Part shown: piece after piece, positions 16,077 through 26,332 of the stretch
How the letters are laid out: each line of letters opens with the position of its first letter
Numbering within the stretch: position 1 is the stretch's first letter
Assembly: GCF_045223415.1 (NCBI RefSeq)
Contig: NZ_JBEQZJ010000021.1
Coordinates: 8,519-72,518 of the forward strand
Length of the DNA stretch: 64,000 nt
From: Hoskinsella mucinilytica
GTDB lineage: Bacteria; Bacillota_I; Bacilli_A; Erysipelotrichales; Erysipelotrichaceae
Direction: 5' to 3'
Program-made: the position numbers and the translations under genes
Notes under the pieces: generated by a model
The model's database searches: none
What the model was told of the DNA's origin: nothing
The model's input: only the letters and a program-made list of their open reading frames with translations

Positions 16077-17024
16077 ATGGTATTAAAAAGACAAGAAAAA
16101 GCAGTGAAAAAATCAAGCTTTAAAGTATCAATGAAAAAGTATCGAGGGTTGTATTTGATGTTGATTCTTCCATTGCTATGGTATGTAATTTTCTGTTATC
16201 TGCCAATGTTCGGTATCGTGATAGGGTTTCAAAACTATCATCCTGGTGATCCATATCTTATCGGAGCCAATTGGGTTGGATTTAAACATCTACAAGTATT
16301 CATGGCTAGCCCATATTTCTTTAGATTGATAAGAAATACGTTTGTTTTGGCATTCTATGGATTATTGTTTGGATTTCCGGCACCTATCGCTTTGGCATTG
16401 ATATTGAATGAGGTCAGAGTAGAACGATTTAAGAAAACAGTACAAACCATCACCTATCTTCCGCATTTTATATCTATGATCGTTATTTGCGGTATTGTCA
16501 TAGATCTTACTTCTACAGATGGAGCATTTAACGGATTAAGAGAAATGCTATTTGGTTCTGATCCTATTAATTTCTTAAATGAAACGCAATATTACCGAGC
16601 CATTTATGTGATATCGGATATTTGGACCAGAATTGGTTGGGAAAGCATCATTTATCTATCAGCCTTGACTGCAGTAGATCCTACCTTATATGAGGTTGCG
16701 GATCTGGATGGTGCTAGTAGGCTTCAAAAAATGTGGTACATCGCCTTACCAACCATACGACCTACCATTACCATTATGTTTATCTTAGCGGTTGGAGGTA
16801 TCATGGCCAGTAATCTAGATAAAACCATGAACTTGGCAAGGCCGATCACTTATGAGGTCAGTGATAATATATCCTATTATGTTTATCGTAAAGGTGTAGA
16901 AGAGTCGCAATTCTCATTCTCAACAGCTGTAGGATTATTTAGTTCTGTGGTTAACTTTGTCTTCTTGGTATCTGCCAACAGCATATCTAAGAAGCTCAGT
17001 GATGATGAAAATAGTCTGTTTTAA
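16077..17024 (+). CDS. Sugar ABC transporter permease, LplB type
   Basis: A 315-residue inner-membrane subunit with about six transmembrane helices. The cytosolic coupling loop reads EVADLDGASRLQKMWYIALP, the EAA motif of this class. Similarity is to the LplB/YteP permeases that import complex oligosaccharides such as rhamnogalacturonan fragments. The second permease follows 15 bases later. No good ribosome site is visible before the ATG at 16077, so the exact start is less sure. First gene of the long operon downstream of the cre-like site. Confidence 0.9.
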   Translation: MVLKRQEKAVKKSSFKVSMKKYRGLYLMLILPLLWYVIFCYLPMFGIVIGFQNYHPGDPYLIGANWVGFKHLQVFMASPYFFRLIRNTFVLAFYGLLFGFPAPIALALILNEVRVERFKKTVQTITYLPHFISMIVICGIVIDLTSTDGAFNGLREMLFGSDPINFLNETQYYRAIYVISDIWTRIGWESIIYLSALTAVDPTLYEVADLDGASRLQKMWYIALPTIRPTITIMFILAVGGIMASNLDKTMNLARPITYEVSDNISYYVYRKGVEESQFSFSTAVGLFSSVVNFVFLVSANSISKKLSDDENSLF

Positions 17025-17039
17025 GGAAGGGAGGCTATT

Positions 17040-17951
17040 ATGTTACCATTCAAAAAGAAAAAAAAGAAAAGAACGACAGAGGATAAGATATTGGACAGTG
17101 TCATTGTCATTATTCTGATATTGTTATGTATCGTGACAATTTATCCATTCTGGTATGTCATTGTCATTTCCTTATCCAGCGCTGAGGCAATCGCTAAATC
17201 TGGTGGTTTCATGTTATGGCCACAGGGCTTTAATTTAGATGCCTATAAAGCAGTGCTGGCGACTCCAGATGTTTGGATCGGTTTCCGTAATTCTCTGTTT
17301 TATGTCACAGTAGGAACAGCGATTTCTGTTACGATGACGATCCTATTAGCATATCCATTATCTAAACATGATTTATGGGGTAGAAAATGGATCATGATCC
17401 TCATTACCATTACGATGTTTTTCGGTGGTGGTCTGATACCCAGTTATATCTTAATTTCAAAGATTTTGGATATTGATGGAACAGTTTGGTCCATGTTGAT
17501 ACCTGGTGCTATTTCTACTTATAATATGTTGTTAATGAGAACGTATTTCCAAGGAATACCAAAGGAATTAGAGGAATCGGCTAAGATGGATGGAGCTTCT
17601 ACCATGAGAATTTTGATTAAAATCATCTTACCATTATCCATACCTTCCATAGCTGTCATTGCATTGTTCTATGCTGTTGATATATGGAATGCTTGGTTTA
17701 ATGCCAACCTATATCTTTCTCAAAGTAGAGAGTTATGGCCTATGGCACTTTATATGAGAGAAGTTTTGATTCAGGGAAATGTCAATACCGTACAAGCACA
17801 AATGACCGGTGCAGCTGGTGGTGCAGTACAGATTGCAAAATCTCTGAAAATGGCAACCACTGTGGTTTCTACAGTACCGATCCTTGTTGTATACCCATTC
17901 GTTCAGAAATACTTTACAAAAGGGGTCATGTTAGGTGCTGTCAAGGAATAA
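17040..17951 (+). CDS. Sugar ABC transporter permease, LplC/YtcP type
   Basis: A 303-residue membrane subunit that pairs with the preceding permease. It has a basic N-terminus (KKKKKRTTEDKI), about six hydrophobic helices and the EAA loop ELEESAKMDGASTMRILIKIILP. A good AAGGGAGG site lies before the ATG. The family carries oligosaccharides with help from a lipoprotein binding protein, encoded next. Confidence 0.92.
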   Translation: MLPFKKKKKKRTTEDKILDSVIVIILILLCIVTIYPFWYVIVISLSSAEAIAKSGGFMLWPQGFNLDAYKAVLATPDVWIGFRNSLFYVTVGTAISVTMTILLAYPLSKHDLWGRKWIMILITITMFFGGGLIPSYILISKILDIDGTVWSMLIPGAISTYNMLLMRTYFQGIPKELEESAKMDGASTMRILIKIILPLSIPSIAVIALFYAVDIWNAWFNANLYLSQSRELWPMALYMREVLIQGNVNTVQAQMTGAAGGAVQIAKSLKMATTVVSTVPILVVYPFVQKYFTKGVMLGAVKE

Positions 17952-17970
17952 AAAAGAAAGGATGAAGAAA

Positions 17971-19506
17971 ATGAATCGATTTATGAAAGTCGCAACTGCA
18001 TCCGTACTGGCTATGACAATGTTAGCCGGCTGCGGCGGGTCAAAGGACAAAGAAGGCTCTGAGGATGCAACCATCAAGATGTGGACATGGCGTGGTACTG
18101 AGGAATTAATGAAAATGGACACCAAAGATATCATGGCGGTACAAAAGCTGTCTGAGGTGACTGGTGTTAAAACAGACTGGTTGAATCCAAGTGATCCTGA
18201 TACAGAGTTCCAAATGTTGATGACTTCTGGGGAAAACATGCCTGATGCCATGTTCTATAAATACACCCCTCAGGATGTAGTAAACTATGCGGCAAATGGA
18301 AACATCATTGATTTATCTCCGTATTTAGACGATATGCCAAACCTGAAAAAGCTATTAGATAATAATCCGAAATTAAAAGCACAGGTAACAAGTGAAGATG
18401 GTAAGATCTATTATTTACCATGGATCACAGAAGAAAAATACTATTTCGAAGGTATGATGATGCGTAAAGATTGGTTAGAGGCTGTCAATATGGAAGTACC
18501 AACCAATAATGAAGAATTGTATCAAGTATTAAAGGCTCAAAAGGCATTATTCGATGAAGGAAAGCTACCAAACGCAGGGGATAAATTCTATGGTTTAGGT
18601 GGATATCCTACTCAGTTAATTAAATTGGCTTATGGTTTTGACACAACCAATGAATTTATGATCGAAGATGGAAAAATTATATATGGACCAACAAGTAATG
18701 GTTATCGTGACGCAATGAAATGGTTCTATAAATTAAGCAAGGAAGGCTTGATCGATCCTGATGTATTATCTATGGAACGTGATGTTTATATGCAACACCA
18801 CACAACAAATACAACTTCAGCATTTGTAGATGGCTATAGTACTTTCCAAGAGGTTGAGGCTACTACAGATATCGAATATGTTCCTGTCGGTTATATGAAA
18901 AATGCCGATGGAAAGATCATGGAATACAATTCTACCGCAAAACGTATCGCACAGCCTTATGGATGGGCAATTACCAAAACAGGAGAAAAGAATATCGAGG
19001 ATATCTGTAAACTGTTTGATTATGCTTACTCTGAAGAAGGACAGACGTTAATGAGTTGGGGTATTGAAGGTGATACTTATGAAGTGAAGGATGGCAAAAA
19101 AGTTTATACAGATAAGATCATGAAGGATGCAGAATATTCTGCAGGTATTGCAGTCGCAAAATATGTTAAACCGGATTTCGGATTGACTGATGTCGCAACA
19201 CAATATGCATTGATTGATGATCGTGGTATGAAGACTTACGATATGTGGGCAAATACTGATGTAACCGGTGCTATGGAACCTACCTTATGGACAACAGATG
19301 AGGAAAGTACATTGATTTCTGAAATCTTCACAGACCTAAAAACAGGAGCTGAAGAATATAAAGAAAAATTCATGACAGGAGCAGCTGATCCTAACGATGA
19401 TAAAGTATGGAAGGAATTCCAATCAAAATTAGAAAGTCTGCGTGTAAAAGAGATTACAGATACCTACAATGCAGCATACCAACGTTTTGCTGAGCGCATT
19501 AAATAA
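17971..19506 (+). CDS. Sugar-binding lipoprotein of the ABC importer, LplA type
   Basis: 511 residues. The signal peptide ends in a clear lipobox (TMLAGC, Cys at about residue 21), so the protein is anchored outside the membrane. The rest is the family-1 solute-binding fold (TIKMWTWRGTEELMK at the start of the mature part, WEEFQ-like C-terminus). It should capture the oligosaccharide for the two permeases. In-frame ATGs also exist at 17935 and 17962; 17971 has AAAGGA at proper spacing and gives a normal signal peptide. A hairpin after the stop may favour its high expression. Confidence 0.92.
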   Translation: MNRFMKVATASVLAMTMLAGCGGSKDKEGSEDATIKMWTWRGTEELMKMDTKDIMAVQKLSEVTGVKTDWLNPSDPDTEFQMLMTSGENMPDAMFYKYTPQDVVNYAANGNIIDLSPYLDDMPNLKKLLDNNPKLKAQVTSEDGKIYYLPWITEEKYYFEGMMMRKDWLEAVNMEVPTNNEELYQVLKAQKALFDEGKLPNAGDKFYGLGGYPTQLIKLAYGFDTTNEFMIEDGKIIYGPTSNGYRDAMKWFYKLSKEGLIDPDVLSMERDVYMQHHTTNTTSAFVDGYSTFQEVEATTDIEYVPVGYMKNADGKIMEYNSTAKRIAQPYGWAITKTGEKNIEDICKLFDYAYSEEGQTLMSWGIEGDTYEVKDGKKVYTDKIMKDAEYSAGIAVAKYVKPDFGLTDVATQYALIDDRGMKTYDMWANTDVTGAMEPTLWTTDEESTLISEIFTDLKTGAEEYKEKFMTGAADPNDDKVWKEFQSKLESLRVKEITDTYNAAYQRFAERIK

Positions 19507-19513
19507 AAGAAAT

Positions 19514-19533
19514 AGGCCTCGACAATGAGGCCT
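19514..19533 (+). terminator. Intra-operon hairpin after the binding-protein gene
   Basis: AGGCCTC and GAGGCCT with a six-base loop, followed by GTTT. With only a short T-run it probably protects the 3' end or reduces transcription of the next genes rather than stopping it. Confidence 0.6.
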
Positions 19534-19559
19534 GTTTCCATATTAAAGAGGGAACTTAT

Positions 19560-22500
19560 ATGAGGAAAGAAAAGATGATCAGACCCTATCCGGGAATGAA
19601 AATATATGAAGATGTCAGTTTTCTACCAGGTGTTTATAACTTTTACGGGCAAAAGGGCATTACCATCTGTGCCAGTAATATTACGATTTCAGGCAATGGT
19701 TGTGTATTCATTGGTGGAAAAGATAAGTCATGTTCCAGTGATGATTCTCATAAAACAGAATTTTCTTATGGATATGGTGCTATGCTGGATGAGGGCTTAG
19801 GTTATCATGGTATTGGAATTTATATGGAGCATGTTCATGATGTCAAAATTGAACATTTGCAGGTACGAGGTTTTGTACAAGGTTTATATATGAAGGATTG
19901 TAACTCTTGTGTCATTACAGAGAATGATTTTTCTTATAACTATCATAATCCTGATTGGGGTTGGGAGGAACATATCGATGCAGGTGGTATCGTATTATAC
20001 AACTCCCATCATAACAAGCTATTTCAGAATAAGGCAGTTCAAGTATGGTCTGCCCTGATATTAAGAAACGCTGATCATAATGAAATAAAAAGAAATGATT
20101 TCTCTCATACCTCTAATGTTGGTTTACGTTGCTGGATGGCTTCCTATAATCTGTTTGAAGACAATGATTTTAGCTGGGGCATTCGTAAAGAAGCTAATGA
20201 AGTACACGCAAGGGACTCCTCTTGTGTGTTGATAGAATCAGCATCAAATTATAATATCTTTCGACGTAATGATATGCGATATGGTGGAGATGGGTTGTTT
20301 ATTCGCTCATTAAATAATCTGATGTCTATGTACAATCTATTTGAAGAAAACGATGCTTCTTTTGCGAATAACAATGCAATAGAGGCGTGGGATGCACACA
20401 ATACGTATCTTCGCAATAAAGCAAATTACTCTTCTTATGGATTCTGGCTTGGTTGTTCAGATCATACGAAACTCATTGAAAATGAAGTGATTGGCAATGG
20501 TGTTGTTTTTCAAAATGCTCCTGAGTCTTTTGGGAATGCTGGTATTGCGGTAGTAAATGGCAGCGGTAATGATTTTTACCTAAAGAGTAATTTGATCAAA
20601 GACAATCATGGTCCGGGTATCGCTATTCGATATACAAAGCAAACACCAAGTAGGAATTGGATATTAGAAAAGAACACGATCGTGGATAACCAAAATGATG
20701 AAAGAGGCTTTTTAGGGTATGGCATTTATATGAAAAATGCAATGAATATCCATCTGATCGATAATATCATACAAAATGAAGCAGAAGCAATTTATCGTGA
20801 TGAGCATGTCACGATGATTCATGAGCATAGTACAGATACAACGATAAACAAGATTGCTCTTACAAAAAACTGTGTATATACGGAAGTAGGAAAGATGGAG
20901 GAATATCAGGCTGAAGGCTTTGATACCTATGCTTATTATTTCGATGATGGTTATATGAGCAAACAAAAAGGATTTCAAAGAACCTTTGATGAACCAGGGC
21001 GTTATCGTATGTTTGTAAATGCACAAAGTGTAGGAAGCATAGGGTTATTAGAGGAAAATATTTATGTTAGGGATCAAGGGTTCCTAAGCAAGGAATGGTT
21101 AGATCCTGAAGCATGGATCGTCAAAGAAAGAAATCAAAATATCCAACGTATAGAGCATTGTGGAATGCAAGGGTTGGCACTTTGTATGAGAAATCAAAAA
21201 AAGAGTAGTTTTACTTGTCAGTTACCTTTGATACATTTAGCGGACTTTGAAGAGCTATCCTTCTTCTACTGTTATCAAAATGACTTCATTGATTGGAATC
21301 AAGAGGTACGACTTCATGTTACTCTCTTGGATGAAACAGGAGGACATTTGAGCATTACCAGTAAGGATGCATTGTTTCAAAAACATGCACAAGCAAACAA
21401 TGAGGCAAAGTATGAATGGGAATATTTAACGATTCCATTACGCTCACATGAGGACTTTCTATTTGAATATAGTGATGATTTTATTGGTGAAGTATATGCA
21501 GTATGTATAACGTTTGAGACACCTCAGCCATCAACTGGGCAGTTTTTGTTGGCGGATGCTGTGTGGAAAAAGAAGCGTTCTCCTTCTTATCAGAAGCTGT
21601 TGAATGCCAAAGCGCATCAAGTGCCTGTATTAGAAAAACGGATACGGTTTTCTTCTAACTCACAAGACCAATTCGAAATATGGAAAGAACATCCATATCA
21701 ATATGATTTAAGCAAACGATGGATTTCCGCTTATGATACCACAGAGGAATCCATAACGATAGATGTTTGTGCAGCTTTGCCTGTGGATGGAGTTGATATT
21801 GCATTCTATGCGGATGAAGTCACGACCCTCCTCCCTGAAAATATTCATTTTCTCTGTGATGATCAGCTTATTGCGACGCTTCAGCCACAGGCAAATCATG
21901 TCAAATTAAGATTTCCACGAAAAAAAGGAAAACGATTCCTTTTAAAAATGGAAAAGCGTATTCATACAGCGATCAGCATATATGATATGCAATTGTTATT
22001 GTTAGATGGCGGTCGACCTGTTGAAATCAAGCAAACTCATGAGGAACTGTTTGATCTAGAAAAGGCTATGGTAAAACTAAACAAAGAAACATGGGGAAAG
22101 GATGCAAAGGCTCAGCCTTTACATTATCAACTCTATGATATGTCACATGCATCCATTCAAACAGCTACTTGTATTTATGAAAATACATGTCTACCTGAAC
22201 AAATTCGTTCCGGAAAGGAAACAGAATTATCTTTTCAACAAGTCACATTGAAAAAAGGTACACCTTATGCCTTGTTGTTATATCAGGATGAATTGGCAAA
22301 TGGTGTACAAGGTGGTAGTTATTATCGTTGGGTAGGAAATGGTATAGCGCCTTTGAACGGGACTTATGGCTATTGGAATGGGGATGAGGTCATTTCAAAA
22401 GATATGAATGGATGGGGAGAGTGTTATCTTAAGCTTTATGATGACAAGGATATTTACGATCATTCAACCGAACAAGAAGGTCTGGGGAATCGATTAGGTG

Positions 22501-22832
22501 TCAAAGGGATGGAGAAGTTATATCAATGCTTTACCATACCAAATACAGCAACATTGTTACAACAAGTTGATTATTTAAGGGATACAGGGCTTCGTATTCA
22601 TGGAACATTAGAGCTTTCTATCAAATGGAAACAGCCTGAAACATCGCTTCTTCTTTATTTTAAGACCAAGGAGTTTGTGGAGGCGATATTAGATGGAAAA
22701 CACGTTTCATCAAAGGATGGATTTATGGTGTTGACAAGTGCGACCAGTGGATGGTGTCATGTGACATTGAATGCCATAGAAAACGAGCTATTAATGATTA
22801 AGGAATTGGAGGATTATGATGACGGTATATAA
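19560..22832 (+). CDS. Large leaderless right-handed beta-helix protein
   Basis: 1090 residues with no signal peptide. Residues about 25-410 are a chain of parallel beta-helix turns of the PbH1/NosD type, with repeated N-x-I/F-x-x-N-D steps such as NLFEDNDFSWG and YNLFEENDASFANNN. The second half (about 480-1090) looks like one or more beta-sandwich modules, rich in aromatic residues (YYRWVGNGIAPLNGTYGYW). Beta-helix proteins of this kind include polysaccharide lyases, epimerases and some glycosidases. The catalytic class cannot be assigned by eye. Its place between the importer and GH127 suggests it acts on the imported glycan. It overlaps GH127 by about 14 bases. Confidence 0.75.
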   Translation: MRKEKMIRPYPGMKIYEDVSFLPGVYNFYGQKGITICASNITISGNGCVFIGGKDKSCSSDDSHKTEFSYGYGAMLDEGLGYHGIGIYMEHVHDVKIEHLQVRGFVQGLYMKDCNSCVITENDFSYNYHNPDWGWEEHIDAGGIVLYNSHHNKLFQNKAVQVWSALILRNADHNEIKRNDFSHTSNVGLRCWMASYNLFEDNDFSWGIRKEANEVHARDSSCVLIESASNYNIFRRNDMRYGGDGLFIRSLNNLMSMYNLFEENDASFANNNAIEAWDAHNTYLRNKANYSSYGFWLGCSDHTKLIENEVIGNGVVFQNAPESFGNAGIAVVNGSGNDFYLKSNLIKDNHGPGIAIRYTKQTPSRNWILEKNTIVDNQNDERGFLGYGIYMKNAMNIHLIDNIIQNEAEAIYRDEHVTMIHEHSTDTTINKIALTKNCVYTEVGKMEEYQAEGFDTYAYYFDDGYMSKQKGFQRTFDEPGRYRMFVNAQSVGSIGLLEENIYVRDQGFLSKEWLDPEAWIVKERNQNIQRIEHCGMQGLALCMRNQKKSSFTCQLPLIHLADFEELSFFYCYQNDFIDWNQEVRLHVTLLDETGGHLSITSKDALFQKHAQANNEAKYEWEYLTIPLRSHEDFLFEYSDDFIGEVYAVCITFETPQPSTGQFLLADAVWKKKRSPSYQKLLNAKAHQVPVLEKRIRFSSNSQDQFEIWKEHPYQYDLSKRWISAYDTTEESITIDVCAALPVDGVDIAFYADEVTTLLPENIHFLCDDQLIATLQPQANHVKLRFPRKKGKRFLLKMEKRIHTAISIYDMQLLLLDGGRPVEIKQTHEELFDLEKAMVKLNKETWGKDAKAQPLHYQLYDMSHASIQTATCIYENTCLPEQIRSGKETELSFQQVTLKKGTPYALLLYQDELANGVQGGSYYRWVGNGIAPLNGTYGYWNGDEVISKDMNGWGECYLKLYDDKDIYDHSTEQEGLGNRLGVKGMEKLYQCFTIPNTATLLQQVDYLRDTGLRIHGTLELSIKWKQPETSLLLYFKTKEFVEAILDGKHVSSKDGFMVLTSATSGWCHVTLNAIENELLMIKELEDYDDGI

Positions 22833-24729
22833 ATCAAATAAAGTGACTTCATTGGATATTGAATCAATCAGACCTCTTGGATGGTTGAAGGATCAATTGA
22901 AGCTACAATTAGAAGGTATTACTTTACATCTGGATGAGAATTGGGGATCGGTCGGTCCATTCTCTGATTGGATCGGAGGAAGTGATAATAGTTGGGAACG
23001 TCCCCCTTATTGGCTGGATGGATTGGTTCCTCTCGTTTATCTTTTAGAACATGAAGAAGGTATCGAAAAGGCGAAAAAATGGATCACATGGAGTTTAGAT
23101 TCACAAAGAGAGAACGGTGACTTTGGACCTACTTATCGTAAGACAGAGTTTGATGATACCTTGTTTTGGCCGAAGTTTGTGATGTTGAAGGCGATGATCA
23201 GCTATTATGAGGCTGAAAAGGATGAACGTATCCTTACCTTTATGCTTCGTTATTTCAAGTTTTGTACAACCTTATTGGATCATTATGAGATGGATGGTTG
23301 GGCCCAAGCAAGAGCAGGTGATTTTGCTTATACCATTTATTGGTTGTATGAGCATACAAAGGAAGCATTCTTATTAGAGCTTGTGGATAAAGTAAATCGT
23401 CAAGCATTAGATTGGACAACATTCTTTGAAAATCTGCCTTTTACACATCCGACCAAATATTATTATGATTGGCATTTGGTAGATGAGAATGTTTCTCGCT
23501 GGCATCTGTATGATGTCATGAAATATCATGCGACGCATATCGTTAATGTGACGATGGGATTAAAGCAACCTTTAATGGAATATAAACGTAGCAAGGATAC
23601 TCGTTATTTAGATGCGATTTATACAGGAATCAAATCTTTACAGAAGTATCATGGACAAGTCAGCGGCATCTTTTCAGGTGATGAACATTTAAGTGGATTA
23701 AAACCTACCCAAGGAAGTGAATTATGTTCTGTCGTAGAGCTGTTGTTCTCTTTACAACTCATTTACGAAGTTAGCAAAGATGTTAGATTTTTAGATTTAT
23801 TAGAGCGTGTCGCATATAACGCCTTACCGGCAACCATTAGTGAGGATTTTAAGGCACATCAATATGATCAACAAGCAAATCAGATTTTGGTATCTCAGGC
23901 AAAGAGAGAATGGTATAACAATGGAGATCGTGCCAACTTATTCGGATTTGAACCGAATTTTGGATGTTGTTTGGCAAATATGCATCAAGGATGGCCAAAA
24001 CTTGTGAAAACTGCGATTTTCTTAGATCAAGATACAGTGGTGGCAGGAGCTTATATGCCAATGCAAGCAACCCTACAGTTACATGATACAAAGGTAGTCA
24101 TAGAAGAGGAAACGTGTTATCCATTCCATGAGGATATATTCTTCCATTTGCATAGTGATAAACCGATAACCCTTCCTATACAGTTTAGAATACCTGCATG
24201 GTGTAAACAGCCAAAACTATATATGGATGATGAAGTGTTATCTGTTCAACAAGAGGATGGTTATTTGTGTGTCAGTCTAACCTTAGACACAGATATGGAT
24301 CTACGACTTCATCTGCCTATGGAAGTGACGCTTTGTACAGAGTGGTATCATCATGGTTTGACAATAGAACGAGGACCAATTGTATTTGCATTGAATATCA
24401 AAGAAGAGTATCAGGCGTTAGCACATGGTAATCCTGCGTATCCGGATTATGAAATATATCCGAAAAGTCCTTGGAATTATGCAATCGATGCATCAAAGGA
24501 CATACGAGTTCAGATCGAAGAAAATAGAATGCCACAGATTTTCAGTAAGCAGTATCCATTGGTAAAATTGTATGCAAAGGCGATTCGATTACCAATGTGG
24601 CAGATGGAACAGAATTCTGCCGGAGATTTACCGATATCCCCTGTAAAGGAACAGGGTGATCTTGAGGAGATTGAGTTGATTCCCTATGGCTGTAGTAAGC
24701 TAAGAATCTCTTTATTTCCTTGGAAGTAA
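22819..24729 (+). CDS. Glycoside hydrolase family 127 (beta-L-arabinofuranosidase-like)
   Basis: 636 residues from the ATG at 22819; the ATG three bases earlier is too close to GGAGG. It is a DUF1680/GH127 alpha/alpha-barrel protein. The zinc and nucleophile set of the family is present: Glu302 and Cys304 (SELCSVVE) and the pair Cys384-Cys385 (FGCCLANMHQGW), numbering from 22816. Characterised GH127/GH146 members remove beta-L-arabinofuranose; others in the clan have different specificities. No signal peptide, so it acts on imported oligosaccharides. No araA/B/D genes are nearby to use L-arabinose, so the real sugar may differ. Confidence 0.88.
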   Translation: MTVYKSNKVTSLDIESIRPLGWLKDQLKLQLEGITLHLDENWGSVGPFSDWIGGSDNSWERPPYWLDGLVPLVYLLEHEEGIEKAKKWITWSLDSQRENGDFGPTYRKTEFDDTLFWPKFVMLKAMISYYEAEKDERILTFMLRYFKFCTTLLDHYEMDGWAQARAGDFAYTIYWLYEHTKEAFLLELVDKVNRQALDWTTFFENLPFTHPTKYYYDWHLVDENVSRWHLYDVMKYHATHIVNVTMGLKQPLMEYKRSKDTRYLDAIYTGIKSLQKYHGQVSGIFSGDEHLSGLKPTQGSELCSVVELLFSLQLIYEVSKDVRFLDLLERVAYNALPATISEDFKAHQYDQQANQILVSQAKREWYNNGDRANLFGFEPNFGCCLANMHQGWPKLVKTAIFLDQDTVVAGAYMPMQATLQLHDTKVVIEEETCYPFHEDIFFHLHSDKPITLPIQFRIPAWCKQPKLYMDDEVLSVQQEDGYLCVSLTLDTDMDLRLHLPMEVTLCTEWYHHGLTIERGPIVFALNIKEEYQALAHGNPAYPDYEIYPKSPWNYAIDASKDIRVQIEENRMPQIFSKQYPLVKLYAKAIRLPMWQMEQNSAGDLPISPVKEQGDLEEIELIPYGCSKLRISLFPWK

Positions 24730-24734
24730 TTACA

Positions 24735-24765
24735 GGCATGTGCAGATTTTAAATCTGCACGTTGC
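24735..24765 (+). other. Strong intra-operon hairpin
   Basis: GTGCAGATTT and AAATCTGCAC form a near-perfect palindrome, extended by AGGCA/TTGCCT outside. It lies between the GH127 gene and the second binding-protein gene without a T-run. It may be an RNA-processing or stability element. Confidence 0.55.
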
Positions 24766-24786
24766 CTATCATAAAGGAGCAATACG

Positions 24787-26331
24787 ATGATGAAAAAAAT
24801 CATAGCGATCATAAGTGTTCTTCTGATCATCTGTGCAATCTCCATGTATTTCACAGACGATCAGACACAAGAACCATCACAAAATGATTTACGAATCTGG
24901 TTTCCAAGCGGATACGAAATCATGAAAAAGGTAGATATGAACGATATTGAGATTATTTCCGAATTGGAAAAAAGACTTGATATACCTTTGTATTATAAAA
25001 GTGTCAGCGGTGACATCGCAAGCTTATTTCAAACACAAATGAGTGATCTATCAGATGTAGATTTATTGTATTACACCTTTGATCAAGCGCAAATTACATC
25101 CGCATTATATAATGATTTATTCATGGATTATACTGCATATCTTGATAAACTACCACATCTAGTGGAACAGTTTGAAAAGCATCCAGAGTTATACCAAAAA
25201 GCATGTCCTAACAATCAATGTGTGGTATTTCCTGCCACCAAGGAACATGCCTTCTCTAACTTGGTCATTGCGTATCGAAGTGATTGGGCGAAACAAGTAG
25301 GCTATGAGCAAATCACAAACTTAACCGAGCTTCAGGATATGTTAACCAAAGAAAGAAGCTTATTTGAAAAGAAAGAGCTGAAACAGCAAGGAACCTATTT
25401 CCTTGGCTTATCCTCTTATCGTTCCTATATTAACAGTTTTATGCGTTTATTTGAAACAAGTGACGTAACGTATAAGGAAAAAGATGAGTTGGTATATGGA
25501 CCTATTACAGAAGGATATCGAGAGTATTTAAGCTATCTGAAAGGCTTATATCAACAGGAACTACTAGATCCTAGATTGTATGAAACATCAGAAACAGACA
25601 TGGAAAAATTCTTTCTGAATTCACAATGTAGTGCTATTTTAACAACCTATGATCATGCGAAGCAACTTCAAGCGTTTAGCGTGGTCAATGGTGATGATAT
25701 TCCCTTATCTTATGTGAGCATGGAACAGCTTTATCAACAAAAAGATAGTTATCGTAAAGAAGATCGCCGTTACCAAGTTCTTGATTTTGGTTATGTCATC
25801 AAAGCCGGGTTAAGTGAAGAAAAGCGAAATCAAGCGTTAGCTTATATCGATTATTTGTATAGTGAGGAAGGTATGGAGCTGACAAATTTTGGGATCAAGG
25901 ATGTTCACTATGAGGAAACTGCATATGGAAAACGTTATTTATCGAAAATAACAGAGGGAAATACTTATTATCCGATTGCGATTTCTTCCTATGTCAAACA
26001 AGATTTATTACGTATCGATGCATCAAGTGATTTCACCATGTTGGATGAAGAAATACAACAGCAAATTGATATGGATCACGCTTTTATTGACCATAGTGTG
26101 GAAAACCCAGATGGCTATATTTCAGAAGACAAGCAAGAGCTTATGAGCAACATACAAGTGAGTTTAGAAACATTTGTACAAGAAACCAGTATGAAGTTTA
26201 TCTTTCGAGATGTTGATCCTAACGATGATGAGGATTGGAAAGACTATGTAAATGGTTTGTATCATATGGGCTTAAAGGAATATATGGAAATTCAAGAAAG
26301 TGCAATGCAAAAAAGGAATGGAGCAAAGTGA
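24787..26331 (+). CDS. Second solute-binding-protein-like gene, membrane-anchored, unusual lipobox
   Basis: 514 residues, distantly similar to the lipoprotein at 17971: both have a G-P-I/T-x-x-G-Y-R-x-x segment, an AY-x-EEG-x-x-L/T region and a final DPNDDxxWKxY. One hydrophobic N-terminal segment (about 4-21) includes a Cys, but LIIC lacks the small residue normally before the lipidated Cys. It may stay as an uncleaved membrane anchor or be poorly lipidated. No permease gene accompanies it. It may offer a second substrate range to the same permeases, or sense sugar. AAAGGAGC lies upstream. Confidence 0.75.
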   Translation: MMKKIIAIISVLLIICAISMYFTDDQTQEPSQNDLRIWFPSGYEIMKKVDMNDIEIISELEKRLDIPLYYKSVSGDIASLFQTQMSDLSDVDLLYYTFDQAQITSALYNDLFMDYTAYLDKLPHLVEQFEKHPELYQKACPNNQCVVFPATKEHAFSNLVIAYRSDWAKQVGYEQITNLTELQDMLTKERSLFEKKELKQQGTYFLGLSSYRSYINSFMRLFETSDVTYKEKDELVYGPITEGYREYLSYLKGLYQQELLDPRLYETSETDMEKFFLNSQCSAILTTYDHAKQLQAFSVVNGDDIPLSYVSMEQLYQQKDSYRKEDRRYQVLDFGYVIKAGLSEEKRNQALAYIDYLYSEEGMELTNFGIKDVHYEETAYGKRYLSKITEGNTYYPIAISSYVKQDLLRIDASSDFTMLDEEIQQQIDMDHAFIDHSVENPDGYISEDKQELMSNIQVSLETFVQETSMKFIFRDVDPNDDEDWKDYVNGLYHMGLKEYMEIQESAMQKRNGAK

Positions 26332-26332
26332 A

